From Liolophura sinensis (lineage: Eukaryota; Mollusca; Polyplacophora; Chitonida; Chitonidae), in contig NC_088302.1 of NCBI RefSeq assembly GCF_032854445.1, forward strand, positions 53,908,046 through 53,972,045: a stretch of 64,000 nucleotides of DNA, in the 5' to 3' direction. How positions within the stretch are numbered: the first letter of the stretch is position 1; every line of letters starts with the position of its first letter. The position numbers and the translations under genes are program-made. The notes below the pieces were generated by a model, which saw only the letters and a program-made list of their open reading frames with translations, was not told the DNA's origin and searched no databases. Shown piece by piece: positions 46,501 to 58,229 of the stretch.

Positions 46501-48945
46501 TAAAGGTATCGGTAGCTTGCTGACAGGGTTCCTATTTGACATTCTCGGTGCCCGCTGGTCCTTCCGTGTCTACGGTATATCTGCCCTCGTCTTCCTCGTC
46601 CTCAGTGTCATTCTACACTTAACCTGCCTGAAGGTGGAGCCTGCGGAGGAAAGAGATAACATCATCGTCAAAGCTCCTCACACGAATTTAAAACCTCACG
46701 GTATGTGTTTACCACTCGGCGAAATACGCCTCGCAGTCATCCACCCCACGTCAGAGACTTGGGAAGGATAACACTACACAGGCATTTACATTACTCATTC
46801 GTTTAACGGAGTATGCCCTTATACTTGATAAAGCTCATGCCCTTTTGGAATAATCAGGTAGGTCCGATAAGGAAGGGAATTAACAGTATTATCGAAATGC
46901 AAACATTTTAGTCTCCCAGTATGATAATACTGCTGCAGAATAGTTTTAAAGTCTTTGTTGACATTGTCCAATAGGTGTGGAATGATATGACAACACGTAT
47001 ACAGTTGCTCAGATACCGGACCGTGAGAGGGTTAAAAGTCATACCCGACCAGATAGAGACGTATGGAAACACGAAAGGCCATAAACTGCTGTACAGTGCA
47101 TTAAATACCCATTGGCCATAAGCTCTTTTGCAACAGATAGTGTGTTTACAAGATGATGAAGGCAGACGCCTAACGACTTTGAAACACTTAAAAGTACGTG
47201 AAATGTTAATATAAAACGAAGAATATGATTTTAAGGAAAATGAAGAAAGATGTGTCGTTTTTAGGAATATTTTATATTTCTTAATATTTTTCGTCAATGG
47301 TCGGAAGTATACGGAAATGACATCATTGATGAGCATATTGGTCACGCGAGACCAGCTTAGTACCCCCAACTCGTGCACTTCTCGGCAGCAAAGTTGTTTT
47401 GACAGTTAACAGTTGACGTCACCACAAAGGCTGCTTAATTTCCGAACTGATCGCTGTGGCCTTAGGAAAACTAGTTTAAAACCAGCCTTTTACTCCGTAT
47501 TAAGAAAAAAGCAAACAAACAGGCGTTCCCTGTATCTTTTTTAGGTCAATGGTTGCCTTCTGTTGTTGGTCCCCTTCCTTAATAATATGAATTTACAACA
47601 TATAAATGAAGCCTAGCCTTGTATACTAAAACAAGCAACTACCAGCTTCTCGCCATTCAATCGCTGCGCTGTACGATGTCTTCTCTGAAAGGACTTCTCT
47701 GAATTAGAAATTTTGTTTCGATCAGTTCGTTCTCATTGGCCAAGACCGTAAGTGGGAAGGTCTGTCACCAACCTGCGGATTCCCCCGGGCTCTGCCCGGT
47801 TTCCACCCACCATAATGCTGGCCGCCTTCGTATAAGTGAAATATTTTTGAGTACGGCGTAAAACACCAATGAAATAAATAAATCATTGGCCGAGAGATAC
47901 CAGTCCAGAAGCCTAGTGAGAACTGCAGGGTTATTAGGCCTATGTGCTCTGTCCAATGACTTGTTATGTAGGACAGGACGTCATTTTATGAACTTCCGCC
48001 CACATTAACCTCAGCTTAAACATCAGCCACAGATATCAGGTAAGTTGCCTGACTTTCTATCTTGCGGAAATTAAAGCCAAACGGTGAATGTTTGTAGTTA
48101 AGATAAAATTCACTCATTAGACTCGATATCTTTTTTTGAAAGAGCCCAACATTTAAGAACAAGATTTTTTTTATTTACAATGAAAGCTATAGGTATTATT
48201 TACAAATGATCAAAAACAAGCTTTTCACAACATGGCTGAAATATTGCAGGCATGGCGTTAAACCATAATCATTAATTCATTTAAGAAAACCCCAGTAATT
48301 TAGATGATGGAATTTTCACAGTTTACTTGGCATTAGTTCAGTCTTGATTCACAGTCTTGAGTCTTGAGAAAATAAAGCCTAAAACCATTAAAGTTTGTTA
48401 ACTGTTGTCTGTGAACATTAAATAAACATTGACATAATAGATCAAGACTAGACCGCGTTTTGATGAGTATACAAGTATTTTGAATGTTAGTACATTAATG
48501 CAGTTCGCTGCTTATGACTACCGCCGGCATTATTGCACCTATATTTAATGGTTTATTTAAGCATATTGGCAGTTGTGTTCAGTCGTTGCCCACATAGCAA
48601 TTAATAAATAACAACATACCCATTCCGATATCCCCCCCCCCCGGATATGTGCCTGATGGTTTCCATGTGTTTATCCTATGCGAATCTCGACCCCGATACA
48701 TTCGTGCATGTGACATTCATTTAAAAACTGCATACATGTTTTTTTTTTTAATCAACAAAAGATATAAAATGTTTATAATTATAGATCCCGATCAGGAGGA
48801 TGAAGCTGCTGCTGGTGATTATCTCCTTGGAAACCATTCAGGCACAGATGAAGTGGAAGTTAGGGCGACAGCTGACGGCGAGGATGTGGAGGAAATGACA
48901 ACAAACTCGGAGGGAGTCGCCCCACCGGAATCTGACCGTCTGTAA
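34524..48945 (+). CDS. MFSD6: MFSD6-type major facilitator transporter
   Basis: Polytopic membrane protein of the major facilitator superfamily; the substrate of this family is not firmly known. Exons: 34524-34620, 39695-41221, 46500-46700 and 48785-48945; every junction is GT/AG in phase 1. The ATG at 34524 has a good context (AAACATGGCC). Family-typical segments in order: KWWNVDKTLLPVKMFYFFF (exon 1), LLPFITLFMKQLGL, IYGVMPFVGFLVRPALGA, a long Cys- and Asn-rich extracellular loop with NMT and NSS glycosylation sites, DAIGYDILGD, EAFLFWYLLDL, LVNPWHILFLEPLHGLTF, ATSYTNKISPPGT (end of exon 2), and GKGIGSLLTGFLFDILGARW (exon 3). Exon 4 is an acidic tail. Exon 2 is broken by about nine frame changes, each fixed by one added base (near 39769, 39895, 40305, 40563, 40577, 40686, 40760, 40806 and 40999). 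With these the length is 664 aa, against about 790 in human MFSD6. An assignment to an MFSD6-like paralogue cannot be excluded. Confidence 0.88.
35030..35135. repeat. 34-bp tandem repeat, three copies
   Basis: Three near-identical copies of a unit containing GATACATGTTGTATGTTTTA followed by CATGTGTATTATGT, in MFSD6 intron 1. Confidence 0.85.
35490..35600 (+). repeat. SINE family B, 5' part only
   Basis: Carries the tRNA-like head (GGCCCGGATAGCACAGTTGG, then TAGAGTGTCCGCTTC), a B-box-like GGATCAATCC and the GAGTCACACCTAAGACT marker. The usual body is missing, but a TGAAACAATAGCCGTTGTTC scrap may be a remnant. It lies in MFSD6 intron 1. Confidence 0.75.
36140..39285. repeat. ~38-40-bp minisatellite, 3.1 kb, in MFSD6 intron 1
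   Basis: About 80 units of the form GTCAGGAATAGGAAAGGAGG plus CATGTATGTGTGGTTATAGG. Larger blocks are themselves repeated: the stretch around 36310-36900 reappears around 37275-37870 (offset about 970 bp), and the stretch around 38370-38660 reappears around 38735-39025 (offset about 360 bp). The array ends about 0.4 kb before exon 2. Confidence 0.93.
42090..43190. repeat. 26-bp minisatellite in MFSD6 intron 2
   Basis: About 42 units of AATATATCAAGTACTACTAT plus ACACCA. As 26 is not a multiple of three, each plus-strand frame cycles through the unit and reads a 26-residue repeat. All three frames are stop-poor, giving overlapping ORFs of up to 306 codons. These are judged by-products of the array. 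Confidence 0.92.
43860..44610. repeat. 55-bp minisatellite in MFSD6 intron 2
   Basis: About 13 units with CATGCACTTTGTCTTGAGGC and ACTCTGGGAATCATTTGCC followed by TTCACCAATACGGTA. The copies are more than 90 percent alike by eye. Confidence 0.92.
44850..45115 (+). repeat. Full-length SINE family A, diverged
   Basis: Head region CTCCTGTGGCCAAGGTGGTG, the CTCACCAATGCGGTGACTGA block, the CCAGCTCATGCTGGCTTCCT block and the CAATCAAATAAATAAATAAA tail. It lies in MFSD6 intron 2. Confidence 0.82.
45116..46499. other. End of MFSD6 intron 2, no feature recognised
   Basis: About 1.4 kb of ordinary intron sequence. No repeat, exon or RNA gene stands out until the acceptor TCTGTCAAG before exon 3. Confidence 0.45.
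46701..48784. other. MFSD6 intron 3
   Basis: Intron of about 2.1 kb holding one truncated SINE (47746-47882). A possible tail remnant of another SINE lies near 48233-48290 (GGCATGGCGTTAAACCATAA). A C run lies near 48631-48642. No coding sequence was recognised. Confidence 0.5.
47746..47882 (+). repeat. SINE family A, 5'-truncated, with target-site duplication
   Basis: Only the 3' half is present, starting at CCGTAAGTGGGAAGGTCTG and ending with CAATGAAATAAATAAA. A 13-bp direct repeat with one mismatch (TCATTGGCCRAGA) flanks it at 47733-47745 and 47883-47895, so the truncation happened during insertion, as with LINE-driven retrotransposition. Confidence 0.88.
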
Positions 48946-49440
48946 CCCACATTAGTAGCTCCGACTTCAAGCTCACCATTTAGAATTGTCACCTTAATGC
49001 CTACCGTTGTATCGTTATGTATTGCTCAACTATAAAATTTAATTAAAAAGTGTATTTTCTAAGGTAAGCGATGTATTGCTGTGTGTAGACAGTTTCGTCA
49101 AAGTACTTGCTTAATCATAACATTTGTCTCAAACATTCGTGAATACGAAACACTGCAGAAGCTCCATACAGTGGCGATGTCTCCCTTTCCATGGGGCCAG
49201 TCTCGACAATATTGTCTAAGGCGTGTTCCGTACATTGTACATTTTGTAAATTCCATGACACTATTGAAAACATTTATTTTTCAAGCCGTTTATGAATTTT
49301 TCAAGCTTATTTTGAACGACACGTGAAGTGTTTCATGTGTGGATATGTAGTGAGGAATGTGCATCTGGGACCTTTAACATATACATTTTTTGGCGTTAAA
49401 TAACAATTAAAATCATAGATTCATCTTGTCTATATTTCTT
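48946..49440. other. Presumed 3' UTR and flank of the MFSD6-like gene
   Basis: Sequence following the stop at 48945. An AATTAAA motif near 49039 could act as a weak polyadenylation signal; no canonical AATAAA was found close by. No further gene recognised. Confidence 0.35.
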
Positions 49441-49463
49441 TTTTTATACATTATATATATAAA

Positions 49464-49465
<2 letters not shown>

Positions 49466-49536
<71 letters not shown>
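49466..49536. repeat. TA microsatellite
   Basis: About 34 uninterrupted TA units. A second tract of TA followed by a long T run lies at 49812-49861. Confidence 0.95.
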
Positions 49537-49537
<1 letters not shown>

Positions 49538-49811
49538 CGTTGGTATTGTATTTCGTTTCAGCAGTCTGTACTCCGATAGAATCCGTATTAGTCGACTTCC
49601 AAGTTAGTATCGTGTTTACCTCAAAACAATCACCTAAAATTTTCACCCGGACAAGGTTTATAACTGGTGATAGCGTGGTGAACACTGTTCCCCTTCTGCC
49701 AAATCTACGACGTGTATCTTACTTCTTACTACCTTTAATTGACGCAGTTTGTAGGTAATGGCTACGAAGTAAAGCGAGATATATTTTGGCATTCCTTTTT
49801 TGGTACAATTT

Positions 49812-49812
49812 A

Positions 49813-49861
<49 letters not shown>
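49812..49861. repeat. TA then poly-T tract
   Basis: A short TA microsatellite directly followed by about 27 T. It could be the reversed tail of a retroelement, but no element body was recognised beside it. Confidence 0.85.
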
Positions 49862-50454
49862 GGTGTATGCTTGCAGTTCAGATTAGTTTCTTGTGTATAA
49901 ATATCAGAGGTTCCACCTTGAGAACCGGGCTAGATACCATTCCTGACCGCAGATCTATAGTCGGTTTCTCATAACCATGTTAGTAGGGGTGGATCTTGTG
50001 TCATTTGCTTATTTAATTCTTTGTAAGACATAACGTATACGTGATATTATGAACAATCACCAGACAGAAAGTCCCAAATTATTGGTGTAGTATTTTCAGT
50101 CTCAGCGCACAAGTCAAGCCTTGTTTTACTGATGAATTAAAAATTTGAGACGGCCTTGTCTCTATATTCACTTCATTCTTGCAGTGCTTTTGTGAAACTT
50201 TATATACATCCTTAATGAAAAGTCTCGCCAAACCTGCAACTTTTTCAAGAAGTGATATGTGAATTGTTTCTTCGCTGATGATGCATACCATTGCGTGGGA
50301 ATATTCGTGTGTGTTCTCAAGATATTGCTATCTGAAGAAACGCCATGACACTACACTTTGAAATGAATTTACTGCCAAATATGTTGTTGTGGTTGGTGGG
50401 AAGGCGGGATTGATCATGTATGTCGATCAGTGATGATGATGAATGATTGATCAA

Positions 50455-50830
50455 TGTCGATGCTGATGGCCTACACAACATGTTCAACACCTTTAGCCGC
50501 TGATGGCCTCCACAACATGTTCTACATCCTTAGCCGCTGATGGCCTACACAACATGTTCTACACGCTTAGCCGCTGATGGCCTACACAAAATGTTCTACA
50601 CCTTTAGTCGCTGATGGCCTACACAACATGTTCTACACCCTTAGTCGCTGATGGCCTTCACAACATGTTCTACACCCTTAGCCGCTGATGGCCTACTCAA
50701 CATGTTCTAGACCCTTAGCCGCTGATGGCCTACACAAAATGTTCTACACCTTTAGTCGCTGATGGCCTACACAACATGTTCTAGACCCTGAGCCGCTGAT
50801 GGCCTACACAACATGTTCTAAACCCTTATG
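50455..50830. repeat. 37-bp minisatellite
   Basis: About ten units with GCTGATGGCCTACACAACAT followed by GTTCTACACCCTTAGCC. Ordinary noncoding sequence lies on both sides. Confidence 0.92.
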
Positions 50831-51224
50831 CTCAAGCTGGACAATAACCATGTGGCTTTTGTAAACTTAACTTCTGCAATGGTTGGCGGTACACGAAAAA
50901 AAATACTAATCTGGCGCCTGGTTCTGTAATTTTCAACTGTTCCACATTTAATGTACCAAAATGATCAACGATGACAAGATATAAATAATCATTATTGTTT
51001 TTTGTTTAATTCTTGGTCAGAGAAACGTCGGTGTGATTCATTTTCAATAAGTCCTCGTTACAATCCAAACATTTGACTGCATTTATTCCAGTAAAGAAGC
51101 TGATTGTATTTACAGCTTAAGTATTTCTGCAGTAGCTTACAGGGCTCACTTGATTTTTATGTTTTTTTTCTGAAACTGCAGGTCGTTATTAAAGCACAAA
51201 CTGTATACTCACAAATGCACGAGA

Positions 51225-51362
51225 TAATGTCTTCCAGCAACATTTGGATGGTCTTGGGTTTCCCTGGGCTCTCTCCGGTTTCCTCCCACCATAATGCTGG
51301 TCGCTGTCGTATTATTAAAATATTCTTGAGCACGGCCTAAAACGCCAATTAAAGTAAATAAA
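51225..51362 (+). repeat. SINE family A, 5'-truncated
   Basis: Contains GGTTTCCCTGGGCTCTCTCC, CCACCATAATGCTGGTCGCT, the AATATTCTTGAGCACGGCC block and a CCAATTAAAGTAAATAAAA tail; the head is missing. Confidence 0.8.
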
Positions 51363-52009
51363 ATCAATCAGAAGATATAGCCAACACAACCAGATTCGAT
51401 CAGTGATCGTGTGAAGACAACACTTAATTATGCTGGTTGCATTTAGCCCTGAGAGTGGTTGGCCGTGTTCCCAGCTCAGCTTCCACATTAACCGCTCTGA
51501 ATCGTTACATTCACTAATCCGGGGGCTATAGGTTCTATCGCCAGGAGTGTCTCAAGTGCCAAAGTTGTACACTGCAAACACGCCTTCCCCGTGATGTTAA
51601 AGTGATTTTTACTGCATATCACCTCACTATCTGTCAATAAAACAAGAACATACGAACATCTGAACCGCCATTTTAAGACCACGTTACTGGGTGTCTATGG
51701 TGGAATCTGCTGCTCTTAAAAAAATCAGTGTCATGTTTTTGCACAACTGCTATTGGTTGCAATTATACAACTAAGACTCCAAAGCACATTGTCAGTGGCC
51801 ATCATGATGGTGTACAAGTTGCTTTTAACAAGCTGGAAATATTTCTGGAAATCTGTTTTTGTAGTGTGCAATTTTTGACATGTTGCGGACAGCAAACTAG
51901 GAAAGGCCGAGTTCCAGGTTAGGAATAGAAGAGTGCAGATCTGTATTCTTGAAAACTGAACTTTGAAGAGTGAGACAAATCTAAGATATAGTGTGGATCT
52001 AACCCGATT

Positions 52010-55000
52010 TATTAAACATTAGTCAAGTTAATGTCGTAGTAGGAACTGGATGCGTATAGCCTTGAAAAAGTTGCAAACCATTCTAATGGGACGCAAATAG
52101 CTTGGCACCGTATGACTGATGTCATTGTAGCTTTTCGCTTCCACTTCTTCACTCTTTGATGGAATTCAGTTTGGTGACTAACTTTATGTTGAACTTTTGA
52201 ACAGTAATAAGCGTTCTTCTCCCCACATCGTGGTAATCGGCCCCTGACCAATGATGTGACAGACCCCAATCCGACTGTCTCTGGTTCAGGTATGATTTAC
52301 AGTGAAGAGGTCTGGGAGGAACCTGGAGACGGTCGGTGGTGGTTTACTCATAGAACTCCGGATTCCTCCACTCATCAAAACGGCCTCAGTCATATTGGTT
52401 ACAAACTAGTGAGTGCGGGGTCAACTATCAACGTAACAATTTACGTTTTATTTCAAAATCATAACATGAAAACAGGACCAACATGTGCAGACTGCTCATC
52501 ACTGAAGTGGAGTCTTTACTCACTTTTTACCGACACTTACTAAACCAACACTCGTCAAGTTCCACTTTGCACACGCGATCCAAGGATCGGGAACCACTTT
52601 AGCGAGAACAACTACATCTGCAAGGGGTCTATGAGGTGTAATGAGTGATAACCGTTGTTTTCTAGAGAAATAACGAGTCCTAATACCGTCTATTAATGTT
52701 AAACCCATTTCGAAGGATACACGTCGGTTTATTACCGGAATTGACTGTCTGGTCCATGAGCTGTCTGGTCAAAGAGCCCGCCTTTTCCATCGACCGGTGG
52801 TGTACCCTTGTTACTAGCGACACCATGGATCTTTGAAGGTTATAAGGAAATAATTTCACCGAGAAGCTTGTCGATATAAAGATGTACATGTATGTATTAC
52901 AACGCTATATTACGCTGTGGGTGGCTGTTTCCACCCCGACATACGTTTGGTGTGCGTAGTGAGCGGCCTCTCGTCTGGGTGTTTGTAAGGCATTAGTACC
53001 TATTGAAAATATTTATTTTTTTGTAAAACCTGTTGAAATAGTTATTTCAAAATAGGTGTAAATGCAACTCTTATGGTTGCAGTTTCAATTGTAATTGCCT
53101 ATTGAAATAAATTATATAAATTATTTAGATACTTGAAACCCCCGGAAGTAATACATATTGAAGCAATCTGATGTCTTAACCATCTTGCGTTAGTGTGGTA
53201 TAATGTGTCGTTTGTAGGGTCTCCATTTTGACATCAAACTGACCCACTGTCCATTGTTGATTCGGGATACTTGATAAATTTCATGGAGGAAGTATCATTT
53301 ATACTTAGGGGGGGGGGGGGGGGGGGGGAGTATTTGTGGAACAACCCGCATAAAAGCGAATATAAAAATGCTTCTCTCCTCTGTGAAAATTAACACAAGG
53401 AGATGTGTACATGTTCCTTTATTTTCCTTGTTTCTTAACGCCTATTACATAACCGCATCACATGCAAACTACAGGTACATAATTCTTTTGGCATACTGAA
53501 ACAATAATTTTTGCTAGATATTGGAGTATTACTGCTGTGTTGAGCGTGTCAAAGGATATGTTTTGTTGTGACTACTACAGCAATATTTTGTGGTGCATAA
53601 TGGAATTCGTTGTGCAGTGTTTAGTGCAATCATATGAGCAAATTACCAGACCCTATCTGGATATTATGGTACGTGAGTTGCTATTTATGTATTTTTGTTA
53701 TATTACTTTACATTAAGATTTTGTATGTATAACGAGTGTTTAAAGATATGAACAGAGAAGTATACAGCATAACACGAAAGAAACATATTTTAAAAACGGC
53801 CTCAGAGGCCTTTCTCAGCTCTCACAGCCCATTTTGGGTGAAATCTATGGACTTCCCCTACTCAAGAGTAATCAGTTTGTCTTCTTCCAGTGAACAGCCG
53901 CTAAAGAGGCCATATATTAACCAGACACGGTGAACGGTGCCAGTATTCAGTGTCGATACATTGTTATTAAATCTTGATAAATAACCCAATGGTGTTAGTG
54001 CTGGTTTTGCCCAATCAAGTCCCAGCAGCCCCAAGCTTGAAAGAAAGAGATGAGCGACACCCTTGTATGCGCCTCGGACTAAATGCTAACATAGAGTCAT
54101 CAATACTTATGAACACGGTAACTTATTTACTTGTTACGTAAGGATCGTGCTTAATTAAATAAACTGCCCTTTGCAGAAAACAGTTGCGATCTGGCTTATT
54201 AATGGAAGCCAATTAATGGTTTCAACGAAACTCAGCGGATTCAGGCTCCGTGTATCACGCTTCTAAGGGCTGGAAGGCCTACGGATAAACAAGAGGAAAT
54301 AAACAGTTAATGGGAAATATATAATGTGATAATCATACATTTTAACATCGATGGTCGTTGGTTTGAAAGCAACAGGCATAAGGTACCAGTTATGCTGAGT
54401 ATGAAAACAAAATCATTTTATTGCCATAAGGAATGTATAGGCGGTAAGGTTAATAGTTGTGATCGCACAGAGACAGAAGAACCGTGAAAACGCGAAGTAT
54501 GAGTCTGGAACGCGCCTTCCGATATCCGCCTTAAAGTAGCAATAATAAGTGCAAGGAAAAAGAAACAATATATTAACATTTCTCGCTGTGTCTCATATTT
54601 GTTTTTTTTTCATGTGGGAATAAAGTGAAACCTTCACGAACGCTGTCTGTCTTCTGAGAATACCCCGCAAATGTGAATGTGTTTGAGGCAAATGTTTAAG
54701 CAGCAAGCTTAACTACGCCCCAGCCCCAAGCCAGTTTTTTTTTTTATCAGTTTGTCTAGGGACCATACAAGTAGAATTAGCAGCGAAGATTCTCTGAGTT
54801 GCAGTGTGACCAATGCTGTCAGACTTGTCCATGTTCATTTTTCTTCTCCACGTATTATTTTAGAACATCGAGAGGGAATCATGCAGAGTTAAACCTGGGC
54901 AAGGACTAGGTTGCCATCAATTGGACTGCTCATTCTGTTTTCATCGATCGTTTTCCGGCTGTTTTCAAGAAGGAACTTAATGCAGTGGAATCGTTCGTTA

Positions 55001-55170
55001 AATCATTTAACACTAAAACAGGAGTTCGATTGCGATCAATGGACAGATACTTATCTACAAATTAAAGACTGACTGGGTAAATCATAGACATATTTAGATA
55101 GGTGTACGTCCAAGTTCCCAAGTCGTTGTCTTCTACAGAAAGTAATTCATGTAGCATGTTCAGGCATTCC
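52010..55170. repeat. Long repeat family, copy A (about 3.1 kb)
   Basis: Collinear with copies at 58230-61140 and 61150-63500, at perhaps 65-80 percent identity by eye. Shared landmarks: AATGTCGTAGTAGGAAC near 52030, CGATCCAAGGATCGGGAA near 52576, GTGAGCGGCCTCTCGTCTGG near 52960, ACATATTGAAGCAATCTGAT near 53152, GAGGCCTTTCTCAGCT near 53806, ACATCGATGGTCGTTGG near 54346 and AGAAAGTAATTCATGTAGCA near 55137. No intact protein was recognised. A run of 21 G lies inside it at 53308-53328. Confidence 0.7.
53308..53328 (+). repeat. Poly-G run of 21
   Basis: Uninterrupted G tract inside repeat copy A. Its length is likely unreliable in any assembly. Confidence 0.95.
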
Positions 55171-57335
55171 GTCCAGGTCAATATTGATAGAGGCTTGTGG
55201 AGAAAATCAGTTCCGTTAGTCGATGAGTTTGATTAGGTTTTCTAAGAATTCGTTTAATATTTCAAACTCGCTTGTTTAATGATATCACGAGGCAACGCAC
55301 GTGCCTCTTCTAAAAAACCAGTGAACTGAATGGGTTAGTAAAGCTGGATTTACTTGTTTGGCACACCAGATGTTGTCGGAGATTGTCAGGTTGGTTGTAT
55401 TCAAATCACAACCCATTTTTACCTTCAAATAGTTTAGAATGCTTAGCACTGTACCTGGTCTCTGTGTAGCCCTCACATGTGTATGGCGACTCACGCATCG
55501 GAAGAAAACGACCACAAGACCTATAATAAAGTTGTGTTTATCACAGACGAACCGCATGTCAATATTTACGCATGAATCATGAACTAATACAAAAAAAAGC
55601 CTGGAGTACATGTGGAACTGGGGTGCCTGGAGACAGCGGTCAATGAACCAGTCGGGACTTTCAGCTGTAGAGCTTTAAACTGAAGGCCTGAGATAAATAT
55701 GGAAATTGCATACAGCTTTTGAGATCAGGTGATGATGACCCAAGGCACTACAACATTGTTCTTCTGGTAATAGAATATAGATTTTCCTGTTTGTAGACGC
55801 TGACCGACGTACACTAAAATGCCTTGACTGGATACTGAAAGCGAACAGAAGCGGAAAGCAAATGACATAGAACTTCTGAAATATAAGGTAGCAGAATCCC
55901 CTCATCGCTTGTCCATGTATTTGTACACCAATACACGAACATACACGAATATTTCATCTAGATAACGGGGTTCGGGTTTATCGGTGGAATAGGCGAGTCG
56001 GAGCAAGCACCGTACCTAGTTTGGGGCATAAAAACTGCCTAGCGTAAAACGTGTCAGGAGGAATTCGCACACCACACAACTTTACTAGCAAATTATCACT
56101 AGTCCGAGGGTGATATTCAGTCAAAGTTGATGGACGTACGAGGACATCGCTTATAAAGACTGTTCGGCAATGCATACGGCTTTTAAAAAATAATAATAAA
56201 TAATATATTTATCTATTTATTTATTTATTTGATTGGTGTCTGACGCAGTACTCAAGAATATTTCACTTATACGACAGCGGTCAGCATTATAGTGGAAGGA
56301 AACCGGGCATAGCCCGAGGGAACCCACGACCATCCGCACGTTGCTGGTAGACCTTCCCACATGCGAAAAATAATATAAGCTGTGCAGATAAGTGTTTTCC
56401 TCTACCTCTTCCTGGACTATTTTATGTTGCACTGTTTAGTATAAAACGGGGATTTTGAAGTGTCCGATACTCACCCGATTATTTTGATCAGTCTAATTTA
56501 TTTAAATTTATTTCACAAACCATTTAAATAGAAGTTTCATGCCTTGGCGTTTTGCTTTTTGTGCTTATGCTATATATTCACACTGTGTTCTTCAAGCCTT
56601 TAATAAATAATATTATTATAACTCACGTAAATTTATCGTTCCCCCATAGCATTAAGTCACGACACGTGGGGTTCGGCATTTCGTAATGTTGCACGCTGTG
56701 ACGTAATTAAAGAAATGACGTAGCTAAACGTCGTACATCACATTTTAGCTTGTCTCCCCTTTGTGTTGTACTACGTCACATCTGTCATCTGCTGTGAGAC
56801 GCTATTGTGAAAGTCCCTACTTCCCTACCCTAACCCATTCATGTATGGAAATGTAAATGAAGTCTTGAGTGATGGGTTATCCGGTATGATAAAAAAAGTA
56901 TTGCATGTTCCACTCTGAAACACACACAGAGTGAGTGTGACCTGAAACTATAAAGCTCCTTAAAAATAAGTCTTCTGTGCTGCGTCAGACTGTTTCTAGA
57001 GGCATAATTAGGTCTTACTGTGAATCAGGTAAAAAAAAGGTACACGAACGTTTTCTAGGCCTTTCAAGGTGTTTATCCTGACAAAATCACCAGGGACTGA
57101 CGAAGAGGTGGTGAGCGTATATATAGATGTGACGGCTATAGGCTCCGCCACAAAAATGATACGATGCAGGGGGATACTGCATCGCGTGTGACATTGTGTA
57201 TAGGTATATTATCGCGGACAGTGACTAGTAGAAGAAGATCCTTACTCAGCTAAGAACAGTGCTAAATCATATGTTTCCTGACAATGGATGGAATACATTT
57301 TTATCTTAGGCCTCAGTCATCTTCAAGTCTTTGTA
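55171..57335. other. Noncoding stretch with one SINE and clustered CRE-like sites
   Basis: No gene recognised. It holds the truncated SINE at 56208-56367 and three TGACGT motifs (both orientations) within 56690-56780. A TATATATAG near 57119 could be a TATA box, but no coding exon follows it convincingly. Confidence 0.4.
56208..56367 (-). repeat. SINE family A, 5'-truncated, with target-site duplication
   Basis: TTTATTTATTTATTTGATTG tail complement through to GCTGGTAGACCTTCCCACA. A 10-bp direct repeat, AAATAATATA, lies at 56198-56207 and 56368-56377. Confidence 0.85.
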
Positions 57336-57344
57336 GAAAGGGGG

Positions 57345-57910
57345 GTAAATAACGTCTGACTTAAGCTTCTGTGTTATGTCTTTGACCATACACATAATAA
57401 CCGAGTAACAACGTCTGACTCAAGCTTTGTTCTGTTTTATGTCTTTGACCATATACATGATAACCGAGTAAACAACGTCTGACTTAAGCTTTGTTCTGTG
57501 TTATGTCTTTGACCATATACATGATAACCGAGTAAACAACGTCTGACTCAAGCTTTGTTCTGTGTTATGTCTTTGACCATATACATAATAACCGACTAAA
57601 CAACGTCTGACTTAAGCTTTGTTCTGTGTTATGTCTTTAGCCATACACATCATAACCGAGTAAACAACGTCTGACTCAAGCTTTGTTCTGTGTTATGTCT
57701 TTGACCATATACATGATAACCGAGTAAACAACGTCTGACTTAAGCTTTGTTTTGTGTTATGTCTTTGACCATGTACATGATAACCGAGTAAACAACGTCT
57801 GACTTAAGCTTTGTTCTGTGTTATGTCTTTGACCATATACATAATAACCGAGTAAACAACGTCTGACTTAAGCTTTGTTCTGTGTTATGTCTTTGACCAT
57901 ACACATAATG
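57345..57910. repeat. 64-bp minisatellite
   Basis: Nine units with AACAACGTCTGACTTAAGCT and TTGTTCTGTGTTATGTCTTT followed by GACCATATACATGATAACCGAGTA. The copies differ at only a few sites, so it is young or well homogenised. Confidence 0.93.
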
Positions 57911-58229
57911 TTTAGAAAATTCTCAATGCCAAAAGGGTAACACAACGAAAATCCTGACTAAATATTGAATTTCTTCAATATTGAGAGACTTTGTCCTATG
58001 AAACCTGAGTTTAAATCTGAGAAATTTAAAGTTTTAATTTTTCATAGTGTGATCCGTATTGACGACAACAAACTATTTGCTGTAATACAACATGGGTTTG
58101 GCAGCGAACTGTTATGTCTCAAATAACGACAGTGGGATAATGAGATGGTATATCTGATCGAATTGTCTGCCTTTTTTTTATCAACCCGAGGTTTGCCTAA
58201 GCTGAGAAGATAACCGATCTGGTTTGGAT

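Noticed and set aside
49413-49758. Tyr-Ile repeat ORFs near 49.5 kb
   Set aside because: They are produced by the TA microsatellite.
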